Of a stretch of 55,563 nt of DNA, positions 44,915 through 52,532 are shown piece after piece. The stretch lies in assembly GCA_020849625.1 (NCBI GenBank), contig JADLFV010000006.1:1-55563 (forward strand), written 5' to 3'. The translations under genes were made by a program, and so were the position numbers. Positions within the stretch are counted from its first letter, which is position 1. Each line of letters opens with the position of its first letter. The notes beneath the pieces were generated by a model. It made no database searches and had not been told where the DNA came from. It was given only the letters and a program-made list of their open reading frames with translations. The DNA is from Phycisphaeraceae bacterium. Lineage in GTDB: Bacteria; Planctomycetota; Phycisphaerae; Phycisphaerales; Phycisphaeraceae.

Positions 44915-44964
44915 TTAGCCCCCGGCTTTGCTGGGGGGTGACCCCGGGCAGAGCCCGGGGCTAA
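44915..44964. repeat. Palindromic TTAGCCCC element, copy 1
   Basis: TTAGCCCCCGG at one end and CCGGGGCTAA at the other frame two internal GC-rich hairpins. It lies between rmlA and rmlC and recurs at 47626-47674. It could terminate or attenuate transcription inside the operon. Confidence 0.85.
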
Positions 44965-44976
44965 TGGTGCAAACCC

Positions 44977-45549
44977 ATGGACATCCAGCCGCTCGACATC
45001 CCGGACCTCAAGCTGATCTCACCGAAGAAGTTCGGCGATGCCCGCGGCTTCTTCAGTGAAGTCTGGAGCCGGCGAACTTACGAATCGGCCGGCATCAACT
45101 GCGACTTCGTGCAGGATAATCACTCGCTCTCAGCCGAGGTCGGCACCGTGCGCGGGTTGCATTTCCAGTCACCCCCCGCCGCCCAGGCCAAGCTCGTGCG
45201 CTGCATCCACGGCCGGGTGCTGGATATCGTGGTCGATCTGCGCGTCGGTTCGCCCACCTTCGGCAAACACATTCGTGCCGTGCTCGATGCCGACAACTGG
45301 CAGCAGCTTTTCATCCCCGTCGGGTTCGCGCACGGCTTCGTCACCCTGCTGCCGGACAGCGAAGTGCTCTACAAGGTTGATCAGTATTACAGCCCCGAAA
45401 ACGACGGCGGCGTGCTGTGGTGCGACAGCGAACTGGGCATCGACTGGGGCGTCGCACCCGACAAAGCGGTGGTCAGCGCCAAGGATGCGAAGTTGCCGGC
45501 CTGGCGCGATTTCAAGTCGCCGTTCACCTACAAGCGGAGCGCAATGTGA
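44977..45549 (+). CDS. rmlC: dTDP-4-dehydrorhamnose 3,5-epimerase RmlC
   Basis: A 190-residue cupin epimerase. Catalytic His62 in VRGLHFQ, the Asp pair in DIVVDLRVGSPTFGKH, and FIPVGFAHGFVTL and YKVDQYYSPENDGG are present. The stop overlaps the rmlD GTG start (shared bases GTGA), so the two are coupled. Confidence 0.96.
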   Translation: MDIQPLDIPDLKLISPKKFGDARGFFSEVWSRRTYESAGINCDFVQDNHSLSAEVGTVRGLHFQSPPAAQAKLVRCIHGRVLDIVVDLRVGSPTFGKHIRAVLDADNWQQLFIPVGFAHGFVTLLPDSEVLYKVDQYYSPENDGGVLWCDSELGIDWGVAPDKAVVSAKDAKLPAWRDFKSPFTYKRSAM

Positions 45550-46424
45550 GCAGGGCGCTGCATCGCGTGATTGTCGTGGGCCATCGCGGCATGCTCGGCC
45601 GGGCGTGGTGCCAGTTGCTGCAACAGAAGGCCATCGCCCATCGCGGCGTGGATATCGATGAACTGGACGTGACCAACCCCCGCAAGGTCGCCACGATCAG
45701 CGGCTACGACACCATCATCAACTGCACCGGCTGGACCAACGTGGACGGCGCTGAAGATTACGAAGCCGAAGCCACCAAGCTCAACGGTGATGCCGTCGGA
45801 TATCTGGCCGCCCGCGCTAAAGCCATCGGCGCTGCGCTGGTGCATTACTCGACCGACTATGTTTTCGACGGCCGGGCCGCTTCGCCTTACCCGATCGACC
45901 ACCCGCGCGATCCGATCAACGCCTACGGCCGAAGCAAAGCAGTGGGCGAACTCCAGTTGCAGGAGGCCGACTGCGATCACCTGCTGATCCGTACAAGCTG
46001 GCTGTACGCCCCGTGGGGCAATAACTTCGTGCTGACCATGCTCCAGCTCACGAAGGAAAAAGACGCGCTGAAAGTTGTTAACGATCAACGCGGCCGACCC
46101 ACCAGCGCTCAACACCTGGCGTCGGTCAGCCTGCAACTGCTCCAGCAGGGCGAGAGCGGCATCTTCCACGTCACCGACGGCGGCCAGTGCACCTGGTACG
46201 AGTTCACCCGCAAAATCGCCGAGCTGGCCGGCCACGACTGCGACATCCAACCCTGCACCAGCGCTCAGTTCCCCCGCCCCGCCAAAAGGCCGGCCTACAG
46301 TGTGCTGGATTTGAGCAGGACGGAGGCGGTGGTAGGGCAGATGCCGGAATGGAAAAGCAACCTGAAGCGGGTTTTGAACCACAGAGACGCAGAGGACACA
46401 GAGGAAGGCAGAAACCACGGATGA
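45546..46424 (+). CDS. rmlD: dTDP-4-dehydrorhamnose reductase RmlD
   Basis: A 292-residue SDR reductase, last step of dTDP-rhamnose. Nucleotide loop VVGHRGMLGRA, NCTGWTNVDGAE, VHYSTDYVFDG and the YxxxK pair in YGRSKAVGE. I chose GTG 45546, which overlaps the rmlC stop; an ATG at 45590 would cut into the nucleotide loop. The last 15 codons (NHRDAEDTEEGRNHG) and the stop are encoded by the short-word repeat, extending the normal C-terminus. Confidence 0.94.
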   Translation: MSRALHRVIVVGHRGMLGRAWCQLLQQKAIAHRGVDIDELDVTNPRKVATISGYDTIINCTGWTNVDGAEDYEAEATKLNGDAVGYLAARAKAIGAALVHYSTDYVFDGRAASPYPIDHPRDPINAYGRSKAVGELQLQEADCDHLLIRTSWLYAPWGNNFVLTMLQLTKEKDALKVVNDQRGRPTSAQHLASVSLQLLQQGESGIFHVTDGGQCTWYEFTRKIAELAGHDCDIQPCTSAQFPRPAKRPAYSVLDLSRTEAVVGQMPEWKSNLKRVLNHRDAEDTEEGRNHG

Positions 46425-46582
46425 ACACTGATAAAGACAGTTCAATACAAACCTTTGTCATCCAATCTACTTTTCTGCATTTTCTTAATCTGTGCCATCT
46501 GCGAAATCTGCGGTTTCTCATCGCGCCTTAAAACGCTTGTATTCCTGCCTTCCTCTGTGTCCTCTGCGTCTCTGCGGTTCAA
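46374..46582. repeat. Short-word inverted repeat (ACAGAGACGCAGAG family) with nested element
   Basis: Outer arms TTGAACCACAGAGACGCAG and its complement are the same family as 12174-12339. The centre holds CCACGGATGAACACTGATAA words and a looser complement (ATCTGCG words). It supplies the rmlD C-terminus and ends 12 bases before the rmlB ATG. Confidence 0.9.
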
Positions 46583-46594
46583 TAGGTTTTCATC

Positions 46595-47623
46595 ATGCAC
46601 ATACTTCTCACCGGCGGTTGCGGGTTCATCGGGTCCAACTTTGTGCGCCTCGTGCTGCGCGAGCGATCCGACTATTCACTGACCAACCTCGATGTGCTGA
46701 CCTACTCCGGCAATCTCGAAAATCTCGCGGACATCGAAGGCGATCCGAGATACCGCTTCGTCAAAGGCGACATCAACGACCGCGATCTGGTGAACAGGCT
46801 GGTGGCGGAATGCGATGCGGTGGTGCACATGGCAGCCGAATCGCACGTGGATCGCTCGATCATGGACGGGCGGCCGTTCGTGCTGACCAACGTGCTGGGC
46901 ACACAGACGCTGCTGGATGCGGTGCGGGCGCTCAGGGGCAAGGTGAAGTTCCTGCACGTTTCCACGGACGAGGTCTATGGCGATCTGCCGCTGGATCAAC
47001 CGCAGGTCAAGTTCACCGAGACGACGCCTTACGCGCCCTCTTCGCCATACTCGGCCAGCAAGGCCGCCAGCGATCTGCTGGTGCGGGCCTATCAGCACAC
47101 CTTCGGCATCCCCGCCATCATCACCAACTGCTCCAACAACTTCGGCCCCTACCAGTTCCCCGAGAAGGTGATCCCGCTGTTCGTGACGAACCTGATCGAG
47201 GGCAAAAAGGTGCCGCTGTACGGCGACGGCCGCAACGTGCGCGACTGGCTGCACGTGGAGGACCACTGCGAAGCTCTGCTGACCGTGCTGGAAAAGGCAG
47301 ATTTCACTTCCGGGGGCACCTACAACATCGGCGGCAACAACGAGCGATCCAACCTCGATTTGACGCACGCCATTCTCAAGATCATGGGCAAGGACGAGTC
47401 ATTCATCGAGCCGGTGACTGATCGTTTAGGCCACGATCGCCGCTACGCCATCGACGCACGGAAGATTGAAAAGGAACTGGGATGGCGACCGACGCGCAGC
47501 GCCTGGCCCGGGGCCTTGGAGCAGACGGTGCGCTGGTACGTCGAGCATCCCGACTGGTGGCAGCGGGTCAAAAGCGGAGCGTACCGCGACTACTACGAAC
47601 AACAGTACGTCAAGCGGCGGTGA
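46595..47623 (+). CDS. rmlB: dTDP-glucose 4,6-dehydratase RmlB
   Basis: A 342-residue SDR dehydratase. LLTGGCGFIGSNF (4-16), HMAAESHVDRS, STDEVYGDL, YSASKAASD with the catalytic Tyr-Lys, and NNFGPYQFPEKVIPLF are all present. It is the last of the rml genes, separated from rmlD by the word repeat. AGG precedes the ATG. Complete pathway A-C-D-B, so this organism can make activated rhamnose for its envelope. Confidence 0.97.
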   Translation: MHILLTGGCGFIGSNFVRLVLRERSDYSLTNLDVLTYSGNLENLADIEGDPRYRFVKGDINDRDLVNRLVAECDAVVHMAAESHVDRSIMDGRPFVLTNVLGTQTLLDAVRALRGKVKFLHVSTDEVYGDLPLDQPQVKFTETTPYAPSSPYSASKAASDLLVRAYQHTFGIPAIITNCSNNFGPYQFPEKVIPLFVTNLIEGKKVPLYGDGRNVRDWLHVEDHCEALLTVLEKADFTSGGTYNIGGNNERSNLDLTHAILKIMGKDESFIEPVTDRLGHDRRYAIDARKIEKELGWRPTRSAWPGALEQTVRWYVEHPDWWQRVKSGAYRDYYEQQYVKRR

Positions 47624-47625
47624 GC

Positions 47626-47674
47626 TTAGCCCCGGCGGCTACGCCGGGCTCCCCCGCGTGGCCGCGGGGGCTAA
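47626..47674. repeat. Palindromic TTAGCCCC element, copy 2
   Basis: Ends TTAGCCCCGG and GGGGGCTAA with two GC-rich hairpins between. It lies between the convergent rmlB and PEP-CTERM genes, starts 3 bases after the rmlB stop and includes the stop codon of the PEP-CTERM gene. Probably a bidirectional terminator. Confidence 0.85.
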
Positions 47675-48828
47675 ACGGGGCGGCGACGGCGCAGCAGAAC
47701 GTAGCAGGTCAACCCGGTCAGCATCGTTATCGCGCCGGGCTCGGGGATGAAGGTCACATTCAACAACGCCTGATCGAATGAGAGGTCGGGTGATGTGCCG
47801 TAGCCCCAGTTGTCGCCGATGATCTGCAGGTCGGCGAGGTTGACGATATTGTCGCCGGTGAAGTCCGCTTCACCCCAGTTGGCGGAGATCGATTGCCAGT
47901 TATCGCCGAGGATCTGCAGGTCGGCCAGGTTGACCAGGCCGTCACCGTTGGCGTCGCCGGGCTGGAGGGTGAGGGGATTGATCTGCGCCGCGTACTGGGT
48001 GAGGTCGATGTAGTAAGTGTTCTGTCCCAGCAGGCTGGTGTTAGCCGGCTGGTTGGCGTAGGCGCTGACGAACACGGCGATGCCGGCCAGTTCCCAGCGG
48101 GCGTCGTCATCGTCATAGATAAACAGGGCCGAGCCGGAGTCCATACCGCTCGCTTGACCGTCACCGTTCTGATCGAACTCGGTGCCGATGGACACGAACG
48201 GCTTGAGCGAACCAACGGTATTGGCTAGGTTGATGCCGCCGTAGTCGAGGTTGATTTCCGAGACGTTGTTGTAGGCCCAGGTCTTGTCGCGTGTGGCGGC
48301 CCAGTCATAACCATAGGCGTCGATGGCCGGGTTACCGATGAAGTCGTAGCCCTGGTATCCGCTGCCGCGCTCCAGGCCGGTGCCGATCATCATGGCCTGG
48401 ACGCCGACGGTCACCGTCTTGTCATAGATGTACAAGCGAGAGAGGCCGGGGTCGTTGATACGGAACAGGCGCAGCTCGCTGTCACTGCTGTTGGGATTGG
48501 TCAGCAGGGTGGAGGTGCCGCCCAGGGCGCCGTAGGCTGTGCCGCCGCTGGGGTCGTCGGTAAACAGTCGGATGGAGTTGCTGCTGGTGTGATTGGCGGT
48601 GAGCACGTAGCCGTTGCCGACGTAGACCGCGGTACCGGGTGAACCCAGGGGCGAACTGAAGCTGCCCCAGCCGACGTTGGCCCAACCGATGGGGTTATTG
48701 GCCGGGGCTGATTCATTGGCAGGTGGGTTGCTGGTGGAGCCGGTGCCGTCATGCACCACGATGGCGCGGGCCGCGCCAGCGGTCAGCAACACACACAACA
48801 CACTCACCGCCTGGGCCCAATGTCGCAT
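47671..48828 (-). CDS. Secreted trypsin-like protein with dockerin-like repeats and PEP-CTERM anchor
   Basis: A 385-residue exported protein. Signal peptide 1-22 (ending AGAARA). A chymotrypsin-fold-like region has His80 in GYVLTANH and Ser231 in MDSGSALF; the acidic third residue is not clear, as the expected Asp region reads SDSELRLFRI. Two calcium-binding dockerin-like repeats follow at 291-311 (GDANGDGLVNLADLQILGDN) and 322-341. The C-terminus is PEP-CTERM: PEPG (362-365), a hydrophobic helix, then Arg-rich tail, implying exosortase processing. The frame runs further upstream to 49716, but ATG 48828 with the signal peptide is clearly the start. Confidence 0.85.
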   Translation of the reverse strand: MRHWAQAVSVLCVLLTAGAARAIVVHDGTGSTSNPPANESAPANNPIGWANVGWGSFSSPLGSPGTAVYVGNGYVLTANHTSSNSIRLFTDDPSGGTAYGALGGTSTLLTNPNSSDSELRLFRINDPGLSRLYIYDKTVTVGVQAMMIGTGLERGSGYQGYDFIGNPAIDAYGYDWAATRDKTWAYNNVSEINLDYGGINLANTVGSLKPFVSIGTEFDQNGDGQASGMDSGSALFIYDDDDARWELAGIAVFVSAYANQPANTSLLGQNTYYIDLTQYAAQINPLTLQPGDANGDGLVNLADLQILGDNWQSISANWGEADFTGDNIVNLADLQIIGDNWGYGTSPDLSFDQALLNVTFIPEPGAITMLTGLTCYVLLRRRRPV

Positions 48829-48960
48829 CCCGACCGACTCCTCCGTGAAGAATACAGCTATTCCATCATTATCCACGTCTGCCCGCTCGTCAAGCATAAT
48901 TGTCTTTTCCACCCGCTGATTGCCACCCTTACAACCGCCCCGACCGGCGGGGAAGGCGAG

Positions 48961-49055
48961 GGATGATGGATGATGTGAACAGATCAACTCCCGCCAGCCG
49001 GCTGCTCTGTCCCTATCCATCATCCATCCGCCATCCGCCATCCCCCATCCGCCAT
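48961..49055. repeat. Short-word inverted repeat (GGATGATG / CATCCGCC words)
   Basis: GGATGATGGATGATG on the left pairs with CATCATCCATCC on the right; the right arm continues as CCATCCGCC words. About 40 bases lie between. Confidence 0.85.
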
Positions 49056-49070
49056 GCACCTCCCCCTCGA

Positions 49071-49100
49071 TTGGACCCTGACAGCGACCGGCCATACAAT
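49071..49100 (+). promoter_or_regulatory. trxA promoter
   Basis: TTGGAC (49071-49076) and TACAAT (49095-49100) are 18 bases apart, giving a leader of about 35 bases before the thioredoxin ATG. Confidence 0.5.
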
Positions 49101-49140
49101 CGTCATTACCTACGCCATCCCCCCGCAGGAGCCGATTCCC

Positions 49141-49476
49141 ATGGCCAGCAAGAGCGTGCATCAGTTCACGGATGACAATTTCGAAGCCGAGGTGCTGCAA
49201 AGCGACCAGCCCGTGCTGGTGGACTTCTGGGCTGAATGGTGCATGCCCTGCAAGATGCTGGCCCCCACCATCGATCAACTGGCCGACCAGTTCCAAGGCA
49301 AAGCCAAGGTGGGCAAGGTCGATACCGACAGCAACCGCGACACCGCCATCCGCTATCAGATCAGCGCCATCCCGACGGTGATTCTGTTCAAAGCCGGCCA
49401 ACCCGTGCGCAAGTTCGTGGGCGTCACCCCCAAAGCCGACTTCGCCAAGGCCCTGGAAGAAGCCGCCGCCGACTGA
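49141..49476 (+). CDS. trxA: Thioredoxin with a CMPC active site
   Basis: A 111-residue thioredoxin: VLVDFWAEWCMPCKMLAP with Cys34 and Cys37, and the cis-proline region ISAIPTVILFKAG. The usual WCGPC is here WCMPC; this change may raise or lower the redox potential. AGGAG precedes ATG 49141; a longer frame to 49054 reads through repeats. Convergent with the pseudopilin gene, 16 bases apart. Confidence 0.94.
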   Translation: MASKSVHQFTDDNFEAEVLQSDQPVLVDFWAEWCMPCKMLAPTIDQLADQFQGKAKVGKVDTDSNRDTAIRYQISAIPTVILFKAGQPVRKFVGVTPKADFAKALEEAAAD

Positions 49477-49492
49477 GCGCGAGTTGACTGGA

Positions 49493-50389
49493 TCAACCCC
49501 CTCTGTAGAACGAGCCCCAGACGACTTCACCTTCGTTCGTCGTCCAGTATGTTGTGTTGATCGGCCTGCCCGGACCAGAGTAAACCGTCTGGGCGTCTTT
49601 CCCGACGACGTTGGTGACGTGGCTGTCAAGGAACAGCATATTGACGTACTGACCGAAGTGGCGATCGGGATCGACCACGCCAGTGGAAGCGGAGCCGATG
49701 GAGACGTACTCAACACGAGAAACAGGTTCGGTCATGATTAATGTCTTGGAAGTTTCCTTGATGTGATAGGTGTTGATGTGTCTTTGCCCGCTCGGCGGTT
49801 TAGGACCATAGCTGCTGGTGCCGTCAAGCACTGTGTTGAATGCATAATCGAAAGCGTTGCCCGCGCTGGTGAATCCATATTCAACGAACTGCAGGCGCGC
49901 CTCAGGACACCACCAGATGTGTTCCTGTTTGTATTCTTTGGTTTTCGAACCGTCATAGATCAGGCTGTACTTCGGCGCATTGATGTAGGGCGGCAGAGCG
50001 TTGTACCACTTGCCATCATCCTGGTCATCCTTGGCGCTGCTGCCGGTTTCGAACTGGGGTTTGGGCAGAAAGTCCTTGTTGTCGTCGCAGTATGCCTGCG
50101 CTGCGATGCCCCATTGCCGCAGGTTGTTGGTGCAGACCGTATTGCGGCCGTTGGCTCTGGCCTTGCTCAGCGCCGGCAGCAGGATGCCTATCAGCAGCAG
50201 GATGATGCTGATGACCACCAGCATCTCGATGAGCGTGAACCCCCGGTAGCCGATTTGCGATTTTGGATTTAGCGGCTGAGACCGCTGTTGAAGCCGTGCG
50301 ATTTGCGAATGGGATCGTGCGCTGGCGTCGCCCCGGTGGGCATTCGCAAATCGAAAATCGCAAGTCGCAAATCCCTTGTCTCTTTTCAT
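49493..50389 (-). CDS. Type II pseudopilin-like secreted protein with enlarged leader
   Basis: A 298-residue protein with a prepilin cleavage site Gly50/Phe51 and mature N-terminus FTLIEMLVVISIILLLIGIL (Glu at mature position 5), followed by ALSKARANGRNTVCTNNLRQWGIA, the H-X9-DG-like planctomycete pseudopilin layout. Prepilin leaders are normally short; here 50 residues precede the cleavage. Residues 7-47 are encoded by a GATTTGCG-word inverted repeat (50251-50373), apparently inserted between MKRDKGF and RGFTLIE. GGAGG lies 6 bases before ATG 50389, so this start is well supported. Confidence 0.88.
   Translation of the reverse strand: MKRDKGFATCDFRFANAHRGDASARSHSQIARLQQRSQPLNPKSQIGYRGFTLIEMLVVISIILLLIGILLPALSKARANGRNTVCTNNLRQWGIAAQAYCDDNKDFLPKPQFETGSSAKDDQDDGKWYNALPPYINAPKYSLIYDGSKTKEYKQEHIWWCPEARLQFVEYGFTSAGNAFDYAFNTVLDGTSSYGPKPPSGQRHINTYHIKETSKTLIMTEPVSRVEYVSIGSASTGVVDPDRHFGQYVNMLFLDSHVTNVVGKDAQTVYSGPGRPINTTYWTTNEGEVVWGSFYRGG
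50251..50373. repeat. Short-word inverted repeat (GATTTGCG family) inside a coding region
   Basis: CGATTTGCGAATG and CATTCGCAAATCG are perfect complements (13 bases), and further GATTTGCG/CGATTTT words pair outside. The element lies fully within the pseudopilin leader and keeps the frame open. The same word family recurs at 55050-55143. Confidence 0.9.
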
Positions 50390-50540
50390 GTCAGCCTCCA
50401 GGGCGGATGAAGACCGGGCACACAGTGCCCGGCTCGGATGCAGAGCCGGGGTCTGTGACCCCGGTGCATCATAGCAGTGCCGGACGCGGCCGACCATCGC
50501 GGTTGGCGGTCGGCCGCTGCAAGAGGTACAAAAGACCCTC

Positions 50541-52532
50541 ATGGACAGCCATGCCAGCACGCCCGAGCGGCAACACCGGCTGATCAGCGCGGTGCTGATC
50601 GTGGCGGCCGTGTGGCTGGTCTATGGCTGGTCGCTCAATGCCCCGTTCATCTTCGATGACGACGTCACCGTCGTCCAGAACCCCACCATCCGCCAGCTCT
50701 GGCCGCCCGGGCCCATGCTGCATCCGCTGCGCTACTCGCCCACCGCCGGTCGGCCGCTGGTCAATGTCACCTTCGCCATCAACTACCGATTCGGCGAACT
50801 GAATCCGTTCGGCTATCACCTGTTCAACGTGGCCCTGCACGCGCTGTCGTCGCTGCTGGTGTGGGCCATCGTGGGCCGAACACTGGCTCTGCCGCGCTTC
50901 AACTTCGGCCGCTTCCGCCCGGCCCTGGCGGCCATCGTCGGACTCATCTGGGCCGTGCATCCGCTTAACAGCGAAGCGGTCATCTACATCACCCAGCGCA
51001 CCGAACTGATGATGGGCCTGTTCTACCTGGCCACGATCTACGCGGCGCTGCGCTACTGGCAGGCGGCCCCCGGAATTGGGGGAGAGGGTTGCGAAACAAT
51101 CCCCAACTGGTCGGCCGCCAAGTGGGGATGGCTGATCGCGGCGGGTTTGAGTTGCGCTGCGGGCATGGCGTGCAAGGAAGTGATGGTCAGCGCGCCGCTG
51201 GCGGTGCTGCTGTATCAGTGGACGTTGATGGGCGCGGGCTGGAAGCGCATTCGGCAGAGTTGGCCGCTGTACGTGGCGGTGGGCGCGGGCTGGCTGGTGT
51301 TGCTGGCGTTGAATGTCGGTGGGCCGCGCTCCATCTCGGCGGGTTTCGGCTTGAACGTGTCGCTGTTCGATTGGTGGCTCAGTCAGTGCAGGGTGCTACT
51401 GATGTATCTGAAGCTGGCGGTCTGGCCCTGGCCGCTGCTGCTGCATTACAAGACGGTGTATCTCAGCGGGGCGCTGTCAACGATCGTGTTCGGCGGCGCG
51501 GTGCTGCTGCTGGTGGCGCTGGCGGCTGTGGGATTGTGGCGGCGGTGGACGGTCGGTTATGTCCTGGCGTGGATGCTGATGATCCTGGCGCCGACGTCGC
51601 TGGTGCCGATCATCACCGAAGCGGCCGCCGAACGTCGCGTGTATCTGCCGCTGGCGGCCATCGCGGCCCTGCTGGTGGCGGCTGGTTTCAGTCTGCTGCA
51701 TCGCATGCGTCTGAAGCCGGCCTCGGCGGGCGCGTTGGGTTTGCTGCTGGTGCTCGTGCTCGCACTGGTCAATCTGCATCGTCTGGCCATGTATCGCGAT
51801 CCGGCCCTGCTGTGGCAGGACCTGATCGCCCATCAAGGCGACAACGAAGTGGCCTGCAACAACCTGGCTGCCATCTGGCAGGAGCGCGGCGACCCCCGGA
51901 AGGCAAGGCAATTGTTCGAGCGGGCGCTGCAGATCGATCCGAATTTCGCCATGGCCCGCAACAACCTCGGCTCGCTGCTGGCCGACGTCGGCCAATACGA
52001 CCAGGCCATCGAGCAGTACCGCATCGCCCTGCAGAATCAGCCCACGCTCGCCCTGGCGGAGAGCAACTGGGGCGCCGCGTTGGCCAAGCTCGGCCGAATC
52101 GACGAGGCGATCGGCCACTACGAGCAGGCCCTGCGCCTGGATCCTTACAACATCGACGCCAACTACAACATGGCGGTGCGCCTGCTGCACCAGGGCCGCA
52201 CCGAGCAGGCGATCGAGCATCTGCGCGTGGTGCTGAACATGAAGCGCGACGACGTGGAAGCCAACGTGAACATGGGCATGGCCCTGGTGCGCCTCGAGCG
52301 CTACCAGCAGGCGATCACGCATTACCAGCGCGCCCTGGAAACTGATCCGACGCTCACGCAGGCGTGGGTCAATCTGGCCCAGGCGTACATGAATCTGGAC
52401 CGCATGGACGACGCCATCGCCGCGGCGCAGCGGGCCTACGACCTGGCACGGGCACAAGGCGACACCGCTTTGGCCGAGCGATTAGGCCGGCTGCTGGCGC
52501 CGGATGAAAACGCTTCGGGTGCCCGCCCATGA
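50541..52532 (+). CDS. TMTC-like polytopic membrane protein with TPR tail
   Basis: A 663-residue protein. The first 400 residues hold about ten membrane helices, with FIFDDDVTVVQNP after the first and FGYHLFNVALHALSSLLVWAI later, as in GT-C glycosyltransferases of the TMTC/DUF1736 type. The acidic DDD after helix one is the expected catalytic loop. The C-terminal part (about 430-650) is five to six TPR units. Probably transfers a lipid-linked sugar to proteins. A CCCCCGGAA word encodes part of a variable loop (51067). It overlaps the next gene by four bases. Confidence 0.85.
   Translation: MDSHASTPERQHRLISAVLIVAAVWLVYGWSLNAPFIFDDDVTVVQNPTIRQLWPPGPMLHPLRYSPTAGRPLVNVTFAINYRFGELNPFGYHLFNVALHALSSLLVWAIVGRTLALPRFNFGRFRPALAAIVGLIWAVHPLNSEAVIYITQRTELMMGLFYLATIYAALRYWQAAPGIGGEGCETIPNWSAAKWGWLIAAGLSCAAGMACKEVMVSAPLAVLLYQWTLMGAGWKRIRQSWPLYVAVGAGWLVLLALNVGGPRSISAGFGLNVSLFDWWLSQCRVLLMYLKLAVWPWPLLLHYKTVYLSGALSTIVFGGAVLLLVALAAVGLWRRWTVGYVLAWMLMILAPTSLVPIITEAAAERRVYLPLAAIAALLVAAGFSLLHRMRLKPASAGALGLLLVLVLALVNLHRLAMYRDPALLWQDLIAHQGDNEVACNNLAAIWQERGDPRKARQLFERALQIDPNFAMARNNLGSLLADVGQYDQAIEQYRIALQNQPTLALAESNWGAALAKLGRIDEAIGHYEQALRLDPYNIDANYNMAVRLLHQGRTEQAIEHLRVVLNMKRDDVEANVNMGMALVRLERYQQAITHYQRALETDPTLTQAWVNLAQAYMNLDRMDDAIAAAQRAYDLARAQGDTALAERLGRLLAPDENASGARP

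Larger units (their letters stand above)
48829..49140. other. Gap with word repeat and trxA promoter
   Basis: This 312-base gap between divergent genes contains a CATCCATC-word inverted repeat (48961-49055) and the thioredoxin promoter. 48829-48960 shows nothing I recognise apart from a short AT-rich stretch that could hold the promoter of the PEP-CTERM gene. Confidence 0.55.

Noticed and set aside
48829..49716. Long N-terminal extension of the PEP-CTERM gene
   Set aside because: It would put the signal peptide in the middle of the protein and overlap trxA.
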